From Acidobacteriota bacterium (lineage in GTDB: Bacteria; Acidobacteriota; Aminicenantia; UBA2199): 13,872 bases of DNA. Numbering within the stretch: position 1 is the first letter of the stretch; each line of letters starts with the position of its first letter. The DNA is taken from assembly GCA_021817755.1 (NCBI GenBank), contig JAKAGC010000031.1, positions 1 through 13,872 on the forward strand, in the 5' to 3' direction. A program made the translations under genes and the position numbers. Positions 1 through 7,591 of this stretch are shown in pieces. The notes beneath the pieces were generated by a model. That model was not told the DNA's origin. It was given only the letters and a program-made list of their open reading frames with translations, and searched no databases.

Positions 1-1284
1 ATTGATGATCCCCAAATAGCCCCCCAAACTGCCTTTGATTGGAAGAAGGAGTACCCTGAAATCATGAATGATGGTGGTTTTGATATTATTATTGGCAACC
101 CACCCTGGGTTTTTGCCAGAGAAGGTAAATTCGATCCCGTTTCAAAACAGTATCTGTACAATAATTACCAACTTGCAGATTATCAACTAAATACCTATCC
201 CTTATTTATAGAGAAATCTTTCCAATTATTAAAAAATTCAGGTTATCTTGGCTTTATTATTCCCAATACATGGTTGACAATTAACCGCTTCAGCCGGTTA
301 AGAGAATTTATACTTGATAATACCAGCCATACCAAAATAATTAATATATATGGAAATATCTTTGAGCAAGCTCGAGTCGATAGCAGTATTTTAATCCTAA
401 AAAAGAATACCTCTTTAGATGATAAGGAAAACCCCAGTATTACCCTAGGTGAAATGAAGAATGCGGAAATTCAAATCATTGGAGAATTTCATCCCCAGCA
501 ATTTAAATCCAGGTTTTCCACCATCAACTTCTCTTTTTTAAAAAATCCCACAATTCATCAAGTTATGCAAGAGATAAATAATCATTCAAGGCCATTAAAT
601 GAAATAGCAAGAGTCTCCACCGGTGTAAAAGTATATCAGACAGGAAAAGGAAATCCCCCTCAAAGCCCTGAAACCGGTGCAAATCGTATATTTCATTCCC
701 ATGAACCCCAGGGCATTTCTTATAAAAAATATCTTGAGGGAAAAGATGTTGGGAGGTATACCCTCAATTGGTCTCGTGAATATGTAAATTATGGACAATG
801 GATTGCTGAACCCCGCAAATCCGTAGATTTTTCTGTACCTCGAATACTCGTCCGTCAAATACCCTCTAAACCCCCTTATTGTATTAACGCTGTTTTCACT
901 ACACTTGAATATATCAATGATATCAACAGCATGGTCGTGCTCAACTTCAAAGAATCTCCATTATTTATTCTTGCTTGCCTTAATTCCCGGATTGTCTCTT
1001 CATGGTTTATTCATCGATTTGATAAACTCCAGAGGACATTATTTCCTCAATTTAAAGTCAATGAATTAGCCAATTTTCCCATTCCTTATGCAAATGAGCA
1101 AGAGAAAAAATCCCTCGAAATAAAAGTACAGGAAATACTCCAATTAAAAAATCCTTCTCCCTTTCAATCTTCTCAAAATTTTCAACAAGAAATGGAATTA
1201 CTGGACAAAGAAATCGATGAAGAGGTTAACCGGTTGTATCGATTAACCCCTGGTGAAGCTTTAAATTGTTTTTTTGATTATTAA
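1..1284 (+). CDS. Type IIG (Eco57I-like) restriction-modification adenine methyltransferase, C-terminal part, cut by window edge
   Basis: The reading frame is open from base 1, so the gene begins upstream; 427 codons plus TAA are visible. The ATG at 64 is internal: the preceding codons (…FDWKKEYPEIM) already match the family consensus before the catalytic motif. Visible residues 26-36 (GFDIIIGNPPW) are motif IV (NPPW) of N6-adenine methyltransferases, which transfer a methyl group from S-adenosylmethionine to adenine in DNA. From about residue 195 the protein resembles the TaqI-like specificity domain (STGVKVYQTGKG…, then EGKDVGRY), which reads the DNA target. Enzymes with this arrangement usually carry an N-terminal nuclease on the same chain, but that region and the SAM-binding motif I lie outside the window, so restriction activity cannot be judged. 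No other defence gene is visible nearby. The stop overlaps the convergent DUF1611 stop. Family assignment is confident; exact subtype is inferred. Confidence 0.9.
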   Translation: MDDPQIAPQTAFDWKKEYPEIMNDGGFDIIIGNPPWVFAREGKFDPVSKQYLYNNYQLADYQLNTYPLFIEKSFQLLKNSGYLGFIIPNTWLTINRFSRLREFILDNTSHTKIINIYGNIFEQARVDSSILILKKNTSLDDKENPSITLGEMKNAEIQIIGEFHPQQFKSRFSTINFSFLKNPTIHQVMQEINNHSRPLNEIARVSTGVKVYQTGKGNPPQSPETGANRIFHSHEPQGISYKKYLEGKDVGRYTLNWSREYVNYGQWIAEPRKSVDFSVPRILVRQIPSKPPYCINAVFTTLEYINDINSMVVLNFKESPLFILACLNSRIVSSWFIHRFDKLQRTLFPQFKVNELANFPIPYANEQEKKSLEIKVQEILQLKNPSPFQSSQNFQQEMELLDKEIDEEVNRLYRLTPGEALNCFFDY

Positions 1285-2375
1285 TTCCTTTTTTCAAGGT
1301 AAGGAGCCAGGGCGTGGACCAGTTTTTCTGCCCCGTCTATAAGCACATCAACTGCCGGTAAACCCACCACCATTTCCACCGCCTCGCAAACCACTCCGAT
1401 TTTTTCTCTCGAGAGGTGCTCATGATTAATTGTAATCGCGACTACTCGTTTTTCGCAAGCAATTTCAATCGCCTGGATTTGTCTCCATAGAGGTTGAATC
1501 GGATATCCCGTAAACCCATCGTAGAATTTTCTCGCCGGTGCATGTTGAAGAATTACAACATCCGGTCTTCCTGCTGCCATGATTTCATAACCGCTTGGGT
1601 AAGCCGGATTTAAAAGACTTCCTTGCCCTTCAATAACAATCGCTCGGGGGTGATTGTCGTTCCAGGCACTCCATACCGCGTGTTCCATTTCACCTGTCAA
1701 GAAATCATTAATCATGCTGTCCAGAATAAATCCGTATTTTGCGCCTTGAAGCCAGGATGTTTGGCCCGTTCCAACCATTTCTGCAGGGTAGCCCGAAGCA
1801 TTTAACGCTTGAACCAATTTCCATGCTGTTGTCCGTTTCCCGATAGCAGAATCCGTCCCTAAAACCGCTATTTTTAGGGCTTCCACCTCTTCGATTTTAC
1901 CTGAAAAGAAATGCAAAAATTCACGGGAAGGCGGTTTTCTGACATCTCGAATGTATACATGATTCTTTTTTGCAACTTCCACCATTTCCACATCATCCGA
2001 AAAGAAATCGTGCAGACCCGAATCCAGGTTTAAACCCATTTCCAGCGCTTTTAATAAATGCTGCCGGCCTTCCTCTGAAATGCGACCTCCATCCGGTGCA
2101 AGTCCTACTACGAGATGTGTGGCCGGAGTACCTGCTTTCTTTGCCTCTTCCACTGCTCGTTCAAGAGAATCCAAAATCATGATTCCATTGTTTTTCCCAT
2201 CCAGCACTTCGCCTGAATCTTTTCCAGCGCAAGTGGAATCGATTACTGAAAGAACATGATATCTCCGTGTAAATCGTACCAGACCGTGGGCAGTTTTGCC
2301 ATTCGTTGTCATAAATGCACCTTCGCAATAGACAATAGCATTTCCTTCCGGTTTTTCAAGGAATGAAGAGTTCAT
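1281..2375 (-). CDS. DUF1611 family P-loop protein (DgcN/D-glutamate N-acetyltransferase-like)
   Basis: A 364-residue cytosolic protein, close to the family's usual length. An N-terminal Rossmann-like domain (about 1-160) precedes a P-loop domain that opens with LGTDSAIGKRTT (residues 172-183), the Walker-A-like loop of DUF1611 proteins. Other family signatures are LHFFSGKI just before it and EGQGSLLNPAYP further on. DUF1611 members include DgcN, reported to N-acetylate D-glutamate so that a partner racemase (DgcA) can act on it; other members have no assigned reaction and are often neighbours of Ala-Glu epimerase-like genes. No such partner is visible here, so the substrate is open. An ATG 18 nt upstream (2393) has no ribosome site, whereas the ATG at 2375 has GGGAGG (2381-2386) five bases before it; I therefore chose 2375. 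It is transcribed alone from a promoter at 2434-2463. Confidence 0.88.
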   Translation of the reverse strand: MNSSFLEKPEGNAIVYCEGAFMTTNGKTAHGLVRFTRRYHVLSVIDSTCAGKDSGEVLDGKNNGIMILDSLERAVEEAKKAGTPATHLVVGLAPDGGRISEEGRQHLLKALEMGLNLDSGLHDFFSDDVEMVEVAKKNHVYIRDVRKPPSREFLHFFSGKIEEVEALKIAVLGTDSAIGKRTTAWKLVQALNASGYPAEMVGTGQTSWLQGAKYGFILDSMINDFLTGEMEHAVWSAWNDNHPRAIVIEGQGSLLNPAYPSGYEIMAAGRPDVVILQHAPARKFYDGFTGYPIQPLWRQIQAIEIACEKRVVAITINHEHLSREKIGVVCEAVEMVVGLPAVDVLIDGAEKLVHALAPYLEKRN

Positions 2376-2433
2376 AGAGGCCTCCCATATCATTTCTGCT
2401 TTCTAATTTATTGTTTGCAGTTGAATAGGGTGT

Positions 2434-2463
2434 ATTATAACGTTAAGAAGGGTTAAAAGTCAA
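2434..2463 (-). promoter_or_regulatory. Sigma70-type promoter of the DUF1611 gene
   Basis: On the minus strand there is TTGACT (2458-2463), an 18-nt spacer and a perfect TATAAT (2434-2439). The predicted start near 2427 leaves a leader of about 50 nt that holds the GGGAGG ribosome site. The call rests on sequence match only. Confidence 0.65.
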
Positions 2464-2499
2464 CCGTATTTTATCTCCCACCAGTAATTCTTATTATAT

Positions 2500-2576
2500 A
2501 AAAAAAATTATTAATGCCGTAGAGATATTGCACCTTTTTTTACATTGTTTTTTTTGAATATCCCAGCATTAAATAA
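2500..2576 (-). terminator. Possible long-loop terminator after the lysE-like gene
   Basis: On the minus strand TTATTTAATGC (2566-2576) pairs with GCATTAATAA (2508-2517), apart from one bulged T, and is followed at once by eight T (2500-2507). A second pairing, GATATT with AATATC, nests inside (2523-2528 and 2558-2563). The loop is long, about 30 nt even after the inner pairing, so the structure is weaker than a classical terminator. It sits about 30 nt past the LysE stop, where one is expected. The rest of the 2376-2604 gap holds only the DUF1611 promoter and leader. Confidence 0.4.
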
Positions 2577-2604
2577 CGGAAAAAGAGGTTATATGGAAAT
2601 CGAT

Positions 2605-3267
2605 TTAGGAATGACCGTTAAAGAAGTAAGTTTTTACTGCATAAAAAAGAAAATATAGACTGAAAAGTAACAGGAGGTAGCCCAGGTAACGTGTAATTTT
2701 ACATGCTCTCTCCCGGTTAAAAATCCGCTTCATTTTATTGGTGATAAAAACCACAAGTAAGAAATAAGATAGTACACCTAAAGCCACGATAATAAAAAAG
2801 AAAATTTCATATCTTGGCTCCATTGGGATGAATATTTCGTTCTTTCTCAGGAATTGAAGACCGATCATCCATGATACGATCCCCAGGGGATTAACCATAA
2901 CCATCATTAAACCTTTCAATAACGCCCATCGTTTACGTTTGATTTTAGTTACCAGGTGTTCCTCTGTTTTTTCAACAAAGCGGGAATCTTTCAAAGCTAT
3001 CAATCCCAGAACGAATGTTATAATTGAAGTGAAAAGGAAAAATGCCGATTCCATACTTGGGGAAGCCGTAAAAGGAGAAATTCCGAAAAATGCCAGGATT
3101 GCCCATACTCCATCTCCGAAGGCCGCCCCAACAGCCACACTAATCGCTGCTCCGTATCTTTTATTAACTGCATCATTGAATATTTCCAGATTCACTGGCC
3201 CGATAGGTATACCAAGAATGAACGATATCCAGAAACAGGCAACGTAAAATAGTATTATCGATGGCAT
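2605..3267 (-). CDS. LysE/RhtB family amino-acid exporter (translocator)
   Basis: A 220-residue hydrophobic inner-membrane protein of typical LysE-family length. The first membrane segment carries GIPIGPVN (residues 19-26), matching the family's conserved G-x-P-G-P motif, followed by a conserved small-residue helix (VAVGAAFGDGVW). A basic cytoplasmic loop (TKIKRKRW, about 106-113) separates the N-terminal helices from a C-terminal set of about three. Family members export amino acids such as lysine, arginine or homoserine by proton-driven exchange; the substrate cannot be read here. No Shine-Dalgarno site precedes the ATG at 3267. Instead a -10 box ends only 8 nt upstream, suggesting a leaderless mRNA. 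It is a single gene between the DUF885 gene upstream and the DUF1611 gene downstream. The family call is solid; the start is probable because it begins right at the first helix. Confidence 0.88.
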   Translation of the reverse strand: MPSIILFYVACFWISFILGIPIGPVNLEIFNDAVNKRYGAAISVAVGAAFGDGVWAILAFFGISPFTASPSMESAFFLFTSIITFVLGLIALKDSRFVEKTEEHLVTKIKRKRWALLKGLMMVMVNPLGIVSWMIGLQFLRKNEIFIPMEPRYEIFFFIIVALGVLSYFLLVVFITNKMKRIFNRERACKITRYLGYLLLLFSLYFLFYAVKTYFFNGHS

Positions 3268-3275
3268 GAATCACT

Positions 3276-3303
3276 ATTTTATCAAAATGTCGTAAAATGT
3301 CAA
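3276..3303 (-). promoter_or_regulatory. Promoter of the lysE-like gene, predicting a leaderless mRNA
   Basis: On the minus strand there is a consensus TTGACA (3298-3303), a 16-nt spacer and TAAAAT (3276-3281, five of six matches). Transcription would begin at about 3272-3267, on or a few bases before the ATG at 3267, leaving no room for a ribosome binding site. Confidence 0.6.
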
Positions 3304-3321
3304 CCCTTAAAATGGCCTATT

Positions 3322-4467
3322 CTACTTTTTTTTATCCTTGAGAAGTGGGAACGTTTCAAATAAAACCGAAAGAGGCAGTTCACCCCTACCCAAAAATTCA
3401 TCATGAAACTGCCGGATATCAAACTCAGAACCGAGCTTCTTTTCAACGTTTTCTCTTAATTCCAATATTTTCAATAATCCAATTTTGTAACTCAATGCCT
3501 GTCCCGGAATGTCAGAAGAATAGCGTGAAATTTCCGATAAGATTTCTCCATCTGAAAGTATCAGATATTTTCTCATAAAATCTCTCGCTTTTTCAGGGGT
3601 CCATAAATAGTAATTCAAACCAGTATCCACAACAAGACGCACTGTGACAAATAGATCTTGTAATATACGTCCGCATTCTTCGTAAGGATCTTTGTATATA
3701 CCCATTTCTCTTCCTACCCAGGAGGCATATTCCGCCCATCCTTCGCTATATGCCGGTATATAAAATTCACGAAGATCCGAAGATAAATTCGTATTTTCCA
3801 TCACCGACATTACCTGGAAATGATGTCCCGGCAACAATTCATGAAGTATTAATGCTGCGCTTGCATTAAATAAACGATTCTTTTTCTCATAATCGGACGC
3901 ATTATAATAATAATATCCGATCGGATCAGCCCCAGTTGGATTCTGGTAATACCCATAGGTCATCGATTTTTCAAGCAATGGGTCCAACGGTTTTAATAAA
4001 CATGGTGCTTTTGGGATTTTACTAAAATACAGAGGTAATTGTTTTTTTACTTCTTCAAGGAAAACAGTCATCCTATTTCCCATTTCTTCCCTACTTTTTA
4101 AGAAGAATTGAGGATCTGTTTTTAAAAACCCGATAAAGGACTCCACATCACCATAGAATTTCAATTGAATTCGTATCTCATCCAATTCTTTTTTTAAATT
4201 TTCAATCTCTCTTAGACCTATCCAATGCACTTTTTCCGGTGAGAATGGTAGAGAGGTGTAGTATTTAACAAGGAATTCATAATACTCCTTTCCTCCCGGG
4301 TAATGCCCCAATCCCATTACTTCACGAGCTGCTCCCAAATATTTCCCTTTGATGAATTCCATCATTTTCTTTAATGCCGGATTAATGCGCAGATCAATAA
4401 TATCTGCGACTTTTTTTTGAAACAGTTCTATATCCTGGTCTGATTGAAGTGCCCCACCCTCTCTCAA
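3322..4467 (-). CDS. DUF885 family metallopeptidase-like protein, C-terminal catalytic part (separated by an in-frame stop)
   Basis: This 381-codon open frame is the larger part of a DUF885 protein. It is in the same frame as the segment upstream (4501-5127), and homology-like sequence continues through the 11 codons between the TAG at 4501 and this point. The metal-site motif HELLPGHH is at residues 209-216 here (codons 429-436 of the joined gene), followed by the family's SEGWAEYA segment (241-248), typical of zinc-dependent gluzincin-like peptidases. Full DUF885 proteins run to about 550-600 residues and are usually exported. The nominal start, TTG at 4467, has no ribosome site before it and lies inside the conserved fold, so it is probably not a true start. 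This part lacks a signal peptide of its own; unless the stop is read through, it is unlikely to be made or exported. It ends with TAG. Confidence 0.75.
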   Translation of the reverse strand: MREGGALQSDQDIELFQKKVADIIDLRINPALKKMMEFIKGKYLGAAREVMGLGHYPGGKEYYEFLVKYYTSLPFSPEKVHWIGLREIENLKKELDEIRIQLKFYGDVESFIGFLKTDPQFFLKSREEMGNRMTVFLEEVKKQLPLYFSKIPKAPCLLKPLDPLLEKSMTYGYYQNPTGADPIGYYYYNASDYEKKNRLFNASAALILHELLPGHHFQVMSVMENTNLSSDLREFYIPAYSEGWAEYASWVGREMGIYKDPYEECGRILQDLFVTVRLVVDTGLNYYLWTPEKARDFMRKYLILSDGEILSEISRYSSDIPGQALSYKIGLLKILELRENVEKKLGSEFDIRQFHDEFLGRGELPLSVLFETFPLLKDKKK

Positions 4468-4500
4468 TCTGTTCTTGTGTACATAAAAGAGACTTTCCTT

Positions 4501-4503
4501 CTA
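4501..4503 (-). other. In-frame TAG codon splitting the DUF885 gene
   Basis: On the minus strand the codons run CTT CAA TAG AAG GAA, and the same frame then stays open for 392 more codons. The joined frame 5127-3322 has 602 codons including this TAG and the final TAG, which is a normal DUF885 length. There is no frameshift and no other damage. TAG is used as an ordinary terminal stop in this window (exchanger at 7460-7462 and this gene's own end at 3322-3324), so a recoded genome is unlikely. The simplest reading is one substitution, for example from CAG, AAG or GAG. Confidence 0.85.
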
Positions 4504-5127
4504 TTGAAGCATAAAGGATTCGATAAATGCCAGGAATTTTTCGATCTGTTGTTTATTGGCTACAATATTTCTATTCAATTGATATTCAAGAATACGCGTT
4601 TGAGTATTGATAAAAGCAACGTACTCTTCAAGTAAGCGCAGGTAAGATTCTGTATCTTGTTTTGTATTAAACTCATACAGTGAAAAGAAACGGTGTACAC
4701 CAGGGATAGGTGAACTATAAAACGCTACAGGAATTTGAAATTTATAGAAATCCAATTGTTTAATGGAATTATTGAGATCCCATTCCAGGCGGCGCAGGGT
4801 TATATAATCTTCAGAACAAAGTTTTCCGGTATCTATTTTTTTTAGTTTAGAGCCTAATATTCTGAAAAAGCGGTTATCCTCTTTGGCTCTTGCAAGCCCC
4901 GGGTCCGGAAGATGTTCTATTTTTAATCCATCCTTTAAACGCAAAAACAGATTATTCTCACGAATTTTATTCCAGTATTGCTCCAGTATTTGTGTTAAAA
5001 CCTTTGAATCCTGTGAATTATTTCTTGTTACTGTTACTTTTGATGTTTGAAGTTGTTTCGAACTCTCAGGAAAAACCAGTCCACTCAAACATAATAAAAA
5101 GATTGATATAAATGATAGTAATTTCAT
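4501..5127 (-). CDS. DUF885 family protein, N-terminal part with signal peptide (ends at in-frame TAG)
   Basis: This is the first 208 codons of the interrupted DUF885 gene. The start at 5127 is set by AGGAGGT (5131-5137) just before the ATG; the longer frame back to 5181 runs into the promoter. Residues 1-21 form a Sec signal peptide (MKLL, hydrophobic stretch, then SGLVFPES), so the product would cross the inner membrane. The rest is the helical N-terminal domain of the family (for example YITLRRLEWDLNN and YSSPIPGVHRFF), which has no catalytic residues. Alone it would be an inactive exported fragment. Promoter, ribosome site and signal peptide are all intact, which suggests recent breakage, readthrough or a sequence error rather than old decay. 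Known DUF885 proteins are predicted zinc peptidases of the cell envelope; the biological substrate is not known. Confidence 0.75.
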   Translation of the reverse strand: MKLLSFISIFLLCLSGLVFPESSKQLQTSKVTVTRNNSQDSKVLTQILEQYWNKIRENNLFLRLKDGLKIEHLPDPGLARAKEDNRFFRILGSKLKKIDTGKLCSEDYITLRRLEWDLNNSIKQLDFYKFQIPVAFYSSPIPGVHRFFSLYEFNTKQDTESYLRLLEEYVAFINTQTRILEYQLNRNIVANKQQIEKFLAFIESFMLQ

Positions 5128-5158
5128 ATTACCTCCTGAAAAATAAGGATATAAGCAT

Positions 5159-5187
5159 ATTATATTGAAAAGATCACCCATTTACAA
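5159..5187 (-). promoter_or_regulatory. Promoter of the DUF885 gene
   Basis: On the minus strand there is TTGTAA (5182-5187), a 17-nt spacer and a perfect TATAAT (5159-5164). Predicted start is near 5152, giving a leader of about 25 nt containing AGGAGGT. It shares the 235-bp divergent region with the HtrA gene. Confidence 0.6.
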
Positions 5188-5317
5188 GTCTTAATCAAAA
5201 TTTAAGAGTGAATTAATAGATTTGAGGATGAAACTGAGCTTTAAGATAGGAAAGTGAAGATAATAAACAATATCGATTAGCCCGTCTACTTGAAATAATT
5301 TTTTAAATTCAGTAAAC

Positions 5318-5323
5318 TATAAT
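5318..5323 (+). promoter_or_regulatory. Likely -10 box of the HtrA-like protease gene
   Basis: A perfect TATAAT lies about 40 nt before the ATG at 5363, in AT-rich DNA. No good -35 box sits at 16-18 nt; TTGAAA at 5290-5295 is too far upstream. A different sigma factor or an activator is possible for a stress protease, but that is inference. Confidence 0.4.
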
Positions 5324-5362
5324 ATCAGAACATCTACAAGGTTTTACACAGGAGGTTGAGTC

Positions 5363-6421
5363 ATGAATAATAAAAGAAAACTCAGACAGTTGTTTTTCTT
5401 GATAATAGTAATTATAACCATTTCGCTAATGTTCCCTCGAGCAGTCGCTTTTGCATTAACAGAAGATGAAAATAATACGATTTCGATTGTTAAAAAGAAT
5501 ATGCATGCTGTAGTATATATCACCAATATCCAGTTAGTATCGGATTTTTTCTATGAAAGAGAAGAAGTTGCGCGTGGAACCGGCTCCGGTTTTATCTGGG
5601 ATAATAGAGGGCATATCGTTACCAATTATCATGTCATTGAAGATGGTGATAAATTCATGATTACGCTTCCCAATCAAAAACAAGTCGGTGCCCGGCTTGT
5701 AGGAAAGGAACCCAGTAAAGATATAGCTGTCCTTCGTATCGATGGAAGCCCACAGGACCTTGTGCCTGTTAAGCCGGGAACATCAGGGAATCTTCTGGTT
5801 GGGCAAAAAGTAATTGCCATCGGTAATCCCTTTGGATTTGATTATTCTGTTACTACGGGAATAATAAGTGCTTTAGGCCGGCAGATGCCTGGCGCCGGCG
5901 GTGTTACTATTAAAGGTATGATCCAGACCGATGCCTCCATTAATCCCGGTAATTCCGGCGGCCCATTGTTAAATTCCGATGGAGAATTAATCGGTATGAA
6001 TACCATGATATATTCACGTACCGGAACCAGTTCAGGTGTCGGTTTTGCTATTCCTGTCGATATTATCAAGCGAATCGTCCCACAGATTATTGCATATGGT
6101 AAAGTTACGCGTCCCGGCCTTGGTGTTTCGGTTCTACCCGATCAATATGCCCGGAGAGTTGGTGTTCAAGGAGTCGTTGTCGTTGATGTCCCCACTAAAA
6201 GCGGTGCATACCAGGCAGGAATTCGCGGTATTGGACGAGATAGGTATGGAAGGCTCTATATCCAGGATATAATTGTCGGTATTAATAATATCAAAATCAA
6301 TTCTTATGACGATATGTTTAATGCGTTGGATAACTTTAAAATAGGTGATACCGTAAACCTTACACTCATGCGTAATGATAAAAAACGAACCGTCCGTATT
6401 AAATTGGTAATCACTGATTAA
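5363..6421 (+). CDS. HtrA/Deg-type envelope serine protease with one PDZ domain
   Basis: A 352-residue S1C protease that cuts or refolds damaged proteins in the cell envelope. The catalytic triad is visible: His90 in TNYHVIE, Asp120 in SKDIAVLRI and Ser198 in NPGNSGGPL. The N-terminus (about 1-31) is a basic, hydrophobic segment ending in VAFA, which can be a cleaved signal peptide or a membrane anchor. After the protease domain (about 45-240) there is a single PDZ domain (about 250-345), which recognises C-terminal peptides. One PDZ domain resembles DegS/HtrA rather than DegP, which has two. The ATG at 5363 follows AGGAGGT (5351-5357). It is divergent from the DUF885 gene and upstream of the Ca exchanger, which has its own promoter. 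No SigE-like regulator is nearby, so a DegS-type signalling role is not supported. Confidence 0.93.
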   Translation: MNNKRKLRQLFFLIIVIITISLMFPRAVAFALTEDENNTISIVKKNMHAVVYITNIQLVSDFFYEREEVARGTGSGFIWDNRGHIVTNYHVIEDGDKFMITLPNQKQVGARLVGKEPSKDIAVLRIDGSPQDLVPVKPGTSGNLLVGQKVIAIGNPFGFDYSVTTGIISALGRQMPGAGGVTIKGMIQTDASINPGNSGGPLLNSDGELIGMNTMIYSRTGTSSGVGFAIPVDIIKRIVPQIIAYGKVTRPGLGVSVLPDQYARRVGVQGVVVVDVPTKSGAYQAGIRGIGRDRYGRLYIQDIIVGINNIKINSYDDMFNALDNFKIGDTVNLTLMRNDKKRTVRIKLVITD

Positions 6422-6470
6422 ATCGGAAATCATTTTCTATACCAAGGAATCGTTTTTACAATAATAAATA

Positions 6471-6499
6471 TTGATTTATTCGTTCTATTACTATAAAAT
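6471..6499 (+). promoter_or_regulatory. Promoter of the Ca exchanger gene, predicting a leaderless mRNA
   Basis: TTGATT (6471-6476), a 17-nt spacer and TAAAAT (6494-6499) lie in the 84-bp gap after the HtrA gene. The expected transcription start, 7 nt past the -10 box, falls on the A of the ATG at 6506. No Shine-Dalgarno site is present. Confidence 0.55.
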
Positions 6500-6505
6500 C
6501 TATCG

Positions 6506-7462
6506 ATGATAATTCCTATTATTTTCTTAATGGTTGGATTAATCCTTGTTTTAAAAGGTGCAAATTTCCTCGTTGAAGGTGCCTCCTCTCTCGCAAAACG
6601 TCTCAGTGTCCCCGAAATTGTAATAGGGCTTACCATTGTCGCTTTCGGGACTTCTGCACCTGAATTGATTATAAATACTTTTTCAAGCATTGCAGGAAGA
6701 AACGAACTTGTACTCGGTAATATCATCGGTAGTAATATTTTCAATCTTCTATTTATACTGGGTGTTGTCGGATTAATCTACCCCCTCAGTTTTAAGAGGA
6801 ATTCCGTACGAAAAGAAATCCCGTTTTCCTTGGTCGCTACTCTTGTTTTTTTTCTTCTTGCCAATGACCGTATATTTTTTAAACTCCACGTCAATCATCT
6901 CTCCCGTTTCGATGGAATCATATTCCTTTTTATGCTAGGATTTTTTCTCTATTATACCATAAGGTTGACAAAGCATAAAGAAACCGAAGCCGATAAGATT
7001 ACTGTTTATTCATTACCCAAAACATGGCTTTTTATCGCTTTAGGGTTTGCATTTTTATTTATCGGTGGTAAATTGGTTGTCGATTATGCAGTAATTATTG
7101 CACGGAAACTCCATGTAAGTGAGAAACTAATCGGTTTAACAATTGTCTCAATGGGAACATCCTTGCCCGAATTGGCCACATCGATCGTAGCTGCATTTAA
7201 AAAAAGGTCAGATCTAATTGTAGGAAACGTCATTGGGTCCAACATTTTTAATATTTTATTAATGCTTGGAATCAGTGCAGAAATCTCCCCTATCTCTTAT
7301 GATGTCGTTTTTAATCTAGATATTGGCATTCTCGTATTGGGAACCCTTTTTCTCATGCTTTCGATGGTTACATTCAAAAAAAAGATATTGGATCGGCCTG
7401 AGGCAGCAGTGTTTTTGGTGATGTATATCGTATACATGATCCTTGTTATTTCAAGGAAATAG
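6506..7462 (+). CDS. Calcium/sodium antiporter, CaCA family (YrbG-like)
   Basis: A 318-residue inner-membrane protein with the two inverted alpha-repeats that define cation/Ca2+ exchangers: GTSAPEL (48-54) with GNIIGSNIFN (71-80), and GTSLPEL (217-223) with GNVIGSNIFN (240-249). The acidic residues of these repeats bind the ions. About ten membrane helices are expected, split by a charged loop near residues 153-168, and the length is normal for bacterial members. It exchanges Na+ (or H+) for Ca2+ across the inner membrane. The start lies exactly at the first helix but has no ribosome binding site; a -10 box ends 6 nt before it. The gene ends with TAG. It follows the HtrA gene in the same direction but is probably transcribed separately. 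Confidence 0.93.
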   Translation: MIIPIIFLMVGLILVLKGANFLVEGASSLAKRLSVPEIVIGLTIVAFGTSAPELIINTFSSIAGRNELVLGNIIGSNIFNLLFILGVVGLIYPLSFKRNSVRKEIPFSLVATLVFFLLANDRIFFKLHVNHLSRFDGIIFLFMLGFFLYYTIRLTKHKETEADKITVYSLPKTWLFIALGFAFLFIGGKLVVDYAVIIARKLHVSEKLIGLTIVSMGTSLPELATSIVAAFKKRSDLIVGNVIGSNIFNILLMLGISAEISPISYDVVFNLDIGILVLGTLFLMLSMVTFKKKILDRPEAAVFLVMYIVYMILVISRK

Positions 7463-7562
7463 AAATTTTTCCCTATATGAACGAATAATTGATATTTAAA
7501 ATTAAAAAGCTTTAAATGATGTTTTTCAAGGTATTTTCAGCTTCCTAAAGAAAAATTCAAAA

Positions 7563-7591
7563 TTGACAAATCGGTATCGACATACTATTAT
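7563..7591 (+). promoter_or_regulatory. Strong sigma70-type promoter of the DUF6515-like gene
   Basis: Consensus TTGACA (7563-7568), a 17-nt spacer and TATTAT (7586-7591) predict a start near 7598, only about 13 nt before the ATG at 7611. The short leader is essentially the ribosome site TAGGAG (7598-7603). The TTG of the -35 box is also the first codon of a longer in-frame reading that can therefore be dismissed. Confidence 0.75.

Noticed and set aside
2376..2393. A six-residue longer start for the DUF1611 protein.
   Set aside because: The ATG at 2393 has no Shine-Dalgarno site, whereas the ATG at 2375 has GGGAGG five bases upstream; that site would lie inside the coding region of the longer version.
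2594..2659. A short plus-strand frame (about 21 codons) with AGAGG-like sequence before its ATG.
   Set aside because: It runs over the 3' end of the LysE gene on the other strand and has no other sign of coding.
4467..4500. Independent translation start for the DUF885 C-terminal part.
   Set aside because: TTG at 4467 has no ribosome site and lies within the conserved fold. The GGA-rich stretch just after the TAG is followed only by an out-of-frame ATG that soon stops.
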